Assembly (NCBI GenBank): GCA_964490275.1
Contig: CAZBBL010000113.1
Coordinates: forward strand, 1 to 6,742
Length of the DNA: 6,742 nt
Direction of reading: 5' to 3'
From: JAGBWK01 sp964490275
Lineage (GTDB): Bacteria > Bacteroidota > Bacteroidia > Bacteroidales > Muribaculaceae
The notes beneath the pieces were generated by a model. The model worked only from the letters and a program-made list of their open reading frames with translations. It was not told the origin of the DNA and did no database searches. Made by a program: the position numbers and the translations under genes. This document shows, one piece after another, positions 5,452 to 6,742 of this stretch (the first letter of the stretch is position 1; each line of letters starts with the position of its first letter).

Positions 5452-6681
5452 ATGACCACTGCCGACTCTATTCGCAACATAGCTATCGAGAGCTACGATT
5501 ATGACCTGCCCGACGAGCGCATTGCCCGCCACCCGTTGGCTCAACGCGACGCTTGCCGCCTGTTGGTGCGTCAGCCCGACGGCACAGTCAGCGACCACCG
5601 TTTCAGCGACATCGCCGAACTGCTGCCGGCCAACTCGATGCTGGTCTACAACAATACGCGCGTCATCAACGCTCGCCTACGCTTTCGCAAAGGAGAGAAT
5701 GCCGACGGCTCGCTCATCGAGATATTTTGTCTCGAGCCCGAAAGCCCGCGCGACTATGCTCAAAACTTTGCCGTCACCGACCGTTGCTCATGGACCTGCT
5801 TCGTCGGCAACTCCAAGCGTTGGAAAAGCGGACTGCTGAAGATGAAACTCAGCGTCGGCTCGACAGGACTGACGCTGACGGCCGAGCGCATCAAAAAAGA
5901 TGGCAACGCCTCGGTTGTAGAGTTTGCTTGGGACAATAGCGAGGTCACCTTCTCGCAAATCATTTCGGCAGCCGGCGAGATACCCATCCCCCCCTACCTC
6001 AACCGCTCCACCGAAGAGTGCGACTCGGTCGACTATCAGACGGTCTACTCTCATATCGACGGTTCGGTAGCCGCCCCGACTGCGGGCTTGCACTTCACCG
6101 ACGAGGTGTTGCAACGCATCTCCGAACGAGGTATTCCACGCCGCGAATTGACGCTCCACGTCGGAGCCGGCACCTTTCAGCCGGTGAAGTCAGACACCAT
6201 CGGCGACCACCCGATGCACAGCGAATTTATTGCCGTAGAGCGTCAGCTCATCAGCGAGATAGCCTCTACCGACCGCCGTATCGTGGCTGTCGGCACTACC
6301 TCGGTGCGTACGCTCGAGAGCCTCTATCATATCGGATGCTTGATTTCGCAAGGACGTTGGACCGGCGAAGTGCCGCAATGGTATCCCTACGAGGGCGACC
6401 ACCCCACATTGTCGCGCAGCGAAGCGTTTAGCGCTATCGTCGACTATCTCGACAGCCGATCGTTGACGACGCTCATCGGCGCCACTCGTATCATTATCGC
6501 TCCGGGCTACGACTATCGCGTTGTCGAGGGTATGGTCACCAACTTCCATCAGCCGCGTTCTACGCTGCTACTGTTGGTGTCGGCCTTCATCGGCGAGCAA
6601 TGGCGCGAGATATATGCCCACGCATTGGCTACTGACTATCGCTTTTTGAGCTACGGCGACGGCTCGCTGCTAATGCGCTAA
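5452..6681 (+). CDS. queA: S-adenosylmethionine:tRNA ribosyltransferase-isomerase QueA
   Basis: QueA transfers and isomerises the ribosyl part of S-adenosylmethionine onto preQ1 at the wobble base of tRNAs with GUN anticodons, making epoxyqueuosine. Family motifs occur in order: YDYDLPDERIARHPL (15-29), LVYNNTRVINARL (64-76), GEIPIPPYLNR (175-185), GSVAAPTAGLHFT (204-216), LHVGAGTFQPV (235-245), VGTTSVRTLES (280-290) and MVTNFHQPRSTLLLLVSAF (361-379). The 409 residues exceed the roughly 350 of E. coli QueA. Most of the extra length is an insertion at about 311-347, between the GRWTGE and APGYDYRVVEG segments, plus a short N-terminal extension; I recall this longer form as common in Bacteroidota. 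The gene begins 12 bp after the transglycosylase stop, so it is probably co-transcribed, although its function is unrelated. No in-frame break is seen. Confidence 0.97.
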   Translation: MTTADSIRNIAIESYDYDLPDERIARHPLAQRDACRLLVRQPDGTVSDHRFSDIAELLPANSMLVYNNTRVINARLRFRKGENADGSLIEIFCLEPESPRDYAQNFAVTDRCSWTCFVGNSKRWKSGLLKMKLSVGSTGLTLTAERIKKDGNASVVEFAWDNSEVTFSQIISAAGEIPIPPYLNRSTEECDSVDYQTVYSHIDGSVAAPTAGLHFTDEVLQRISERGIPRRELTLHVGAGTFQPVKSDTIGDHPMHSEFIAVERQLISEIASTDRRIVAVGTTSVRTLESLYHIGCLISQGRWTGEVPQWYPYEGDHPTLSRSEAFSAIVDYLDSRSLTTLIGATRIIIAPGYDYRVVEGMVTNFHQPRSTLLLLVSAFIGEQWREIYAHALATDYRFLSYGDGSLLMR

Positions 6682-6733
6682 TTTCTAAAGACCCCGTTCC
6701 ACAAAATTTGTTAATGCCAAGGCAGCGTATTTT

Positions 6734-6738
6734 GGAGG
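6734..6738 (+). promoter_or_regulatory. Shine-Dalgarno-like GGAGG at the window edge
   Basis: GGAGG followed by AAAT ends the window, at the right distance to serve a start codon just outside. None of the six genes here has such a motif. Together with the lack of a terminator after queA, it suggests another rightward gene beginning within about ten bases. folK follows queA in several Bacteroidales as I recall, but nothing in the window shows which gene is next. Confidence 0.4.
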
Positions 6739-6742
6739 AAAT

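Noticed and set aside
6696..6702. GTTCCAC, a parS-variant half-site after queA
   Set aside because: Only seven bases match, and the following AAAATTT does not complete the palindrome.
6707..6734. TTTG and TATTTTG as a promoter for the next gene
   Set aside because: The spacing is short and the -7 box lacks a base; transcription would start after the GGAGG motif, making the two readings incompatible.
6717..6735. CCAA/TTGG stem after queA as a terminator or a ribosome-site mask
   Set aside because: The stem is only 4 bp with an 11-base loop and no T-tract, too weak to support.

Overview
The window is a Bacteroidota chromosome segment, most likely order Bacteroidales; a Muribaculaceae-like lineage is possible but cannot be proved from this stretch. 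The evidence is the gene set and order (divergent surE, then parA-parB-DUF5683-LysM lytic transglycosylase), the presence of a DUF5683 protein, a long Bacteroidota-type QueA, AT-rich rather than Shine-Dalgarno start regions, and a consensus-like TAnnTTTG promoter box. The genes are moderately GC-rich and the spacers AT-rich. There is no sign of a mobile element, CRISPR array, tRNA or rRNA.

Layout: 1-56 holds a hairpin plus T-tract that ends the leftward surE transcript. surE (57-818, minus strand) encodes the 5'/3'-nucleotidase. The 211-bp divergent spacer (819-1029) carries a TAnnTTTG-type promoter for surE, a weaker candidate promoter for parA, a 20-bp-spaced direct repeat resembling DnaA boxes, two tandem motifs resembling parS half-sites, and an 11-bp-stem hairpin in the parA leader. 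Rightward follow parA (1030-1800), parB (1807-2700), a DUF5683 membrane protein (best start 2757, end 3539), a periplasmic MltD-like lytic transglycosylase with LysM domains (3571-5439) and queA (5452-6681). The last 61 bases have no clear terminator and end in a GGAGG motif, probably leading to a further rightward gene outside the window.

The rightward genes are closely spaced (6, 56, 31 and 12 bp) and look like one operon. ParA and ParB act in chromosome partitioning. The next two products act at the envelope: a small membrane protein of unknown function and a peptidoglycan-cleaving enzyme. QueA acts in tRNA queuosine synthesis and looks like a passenger. A perfect 12-bp inverted repeat begins at the parB stop codon and separates the partition genes from the envelope genes. 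It is the least expected structure here, and it also argues that the DUF5683 gene starts at 2757 rather than at the ATG overlapping the parB stop (2697).

No wholly new system is evident. The coding genes are recognisable housekeeping families, and the points of interest are the non-coding structures and the segregation/cell-wall gene coupling.
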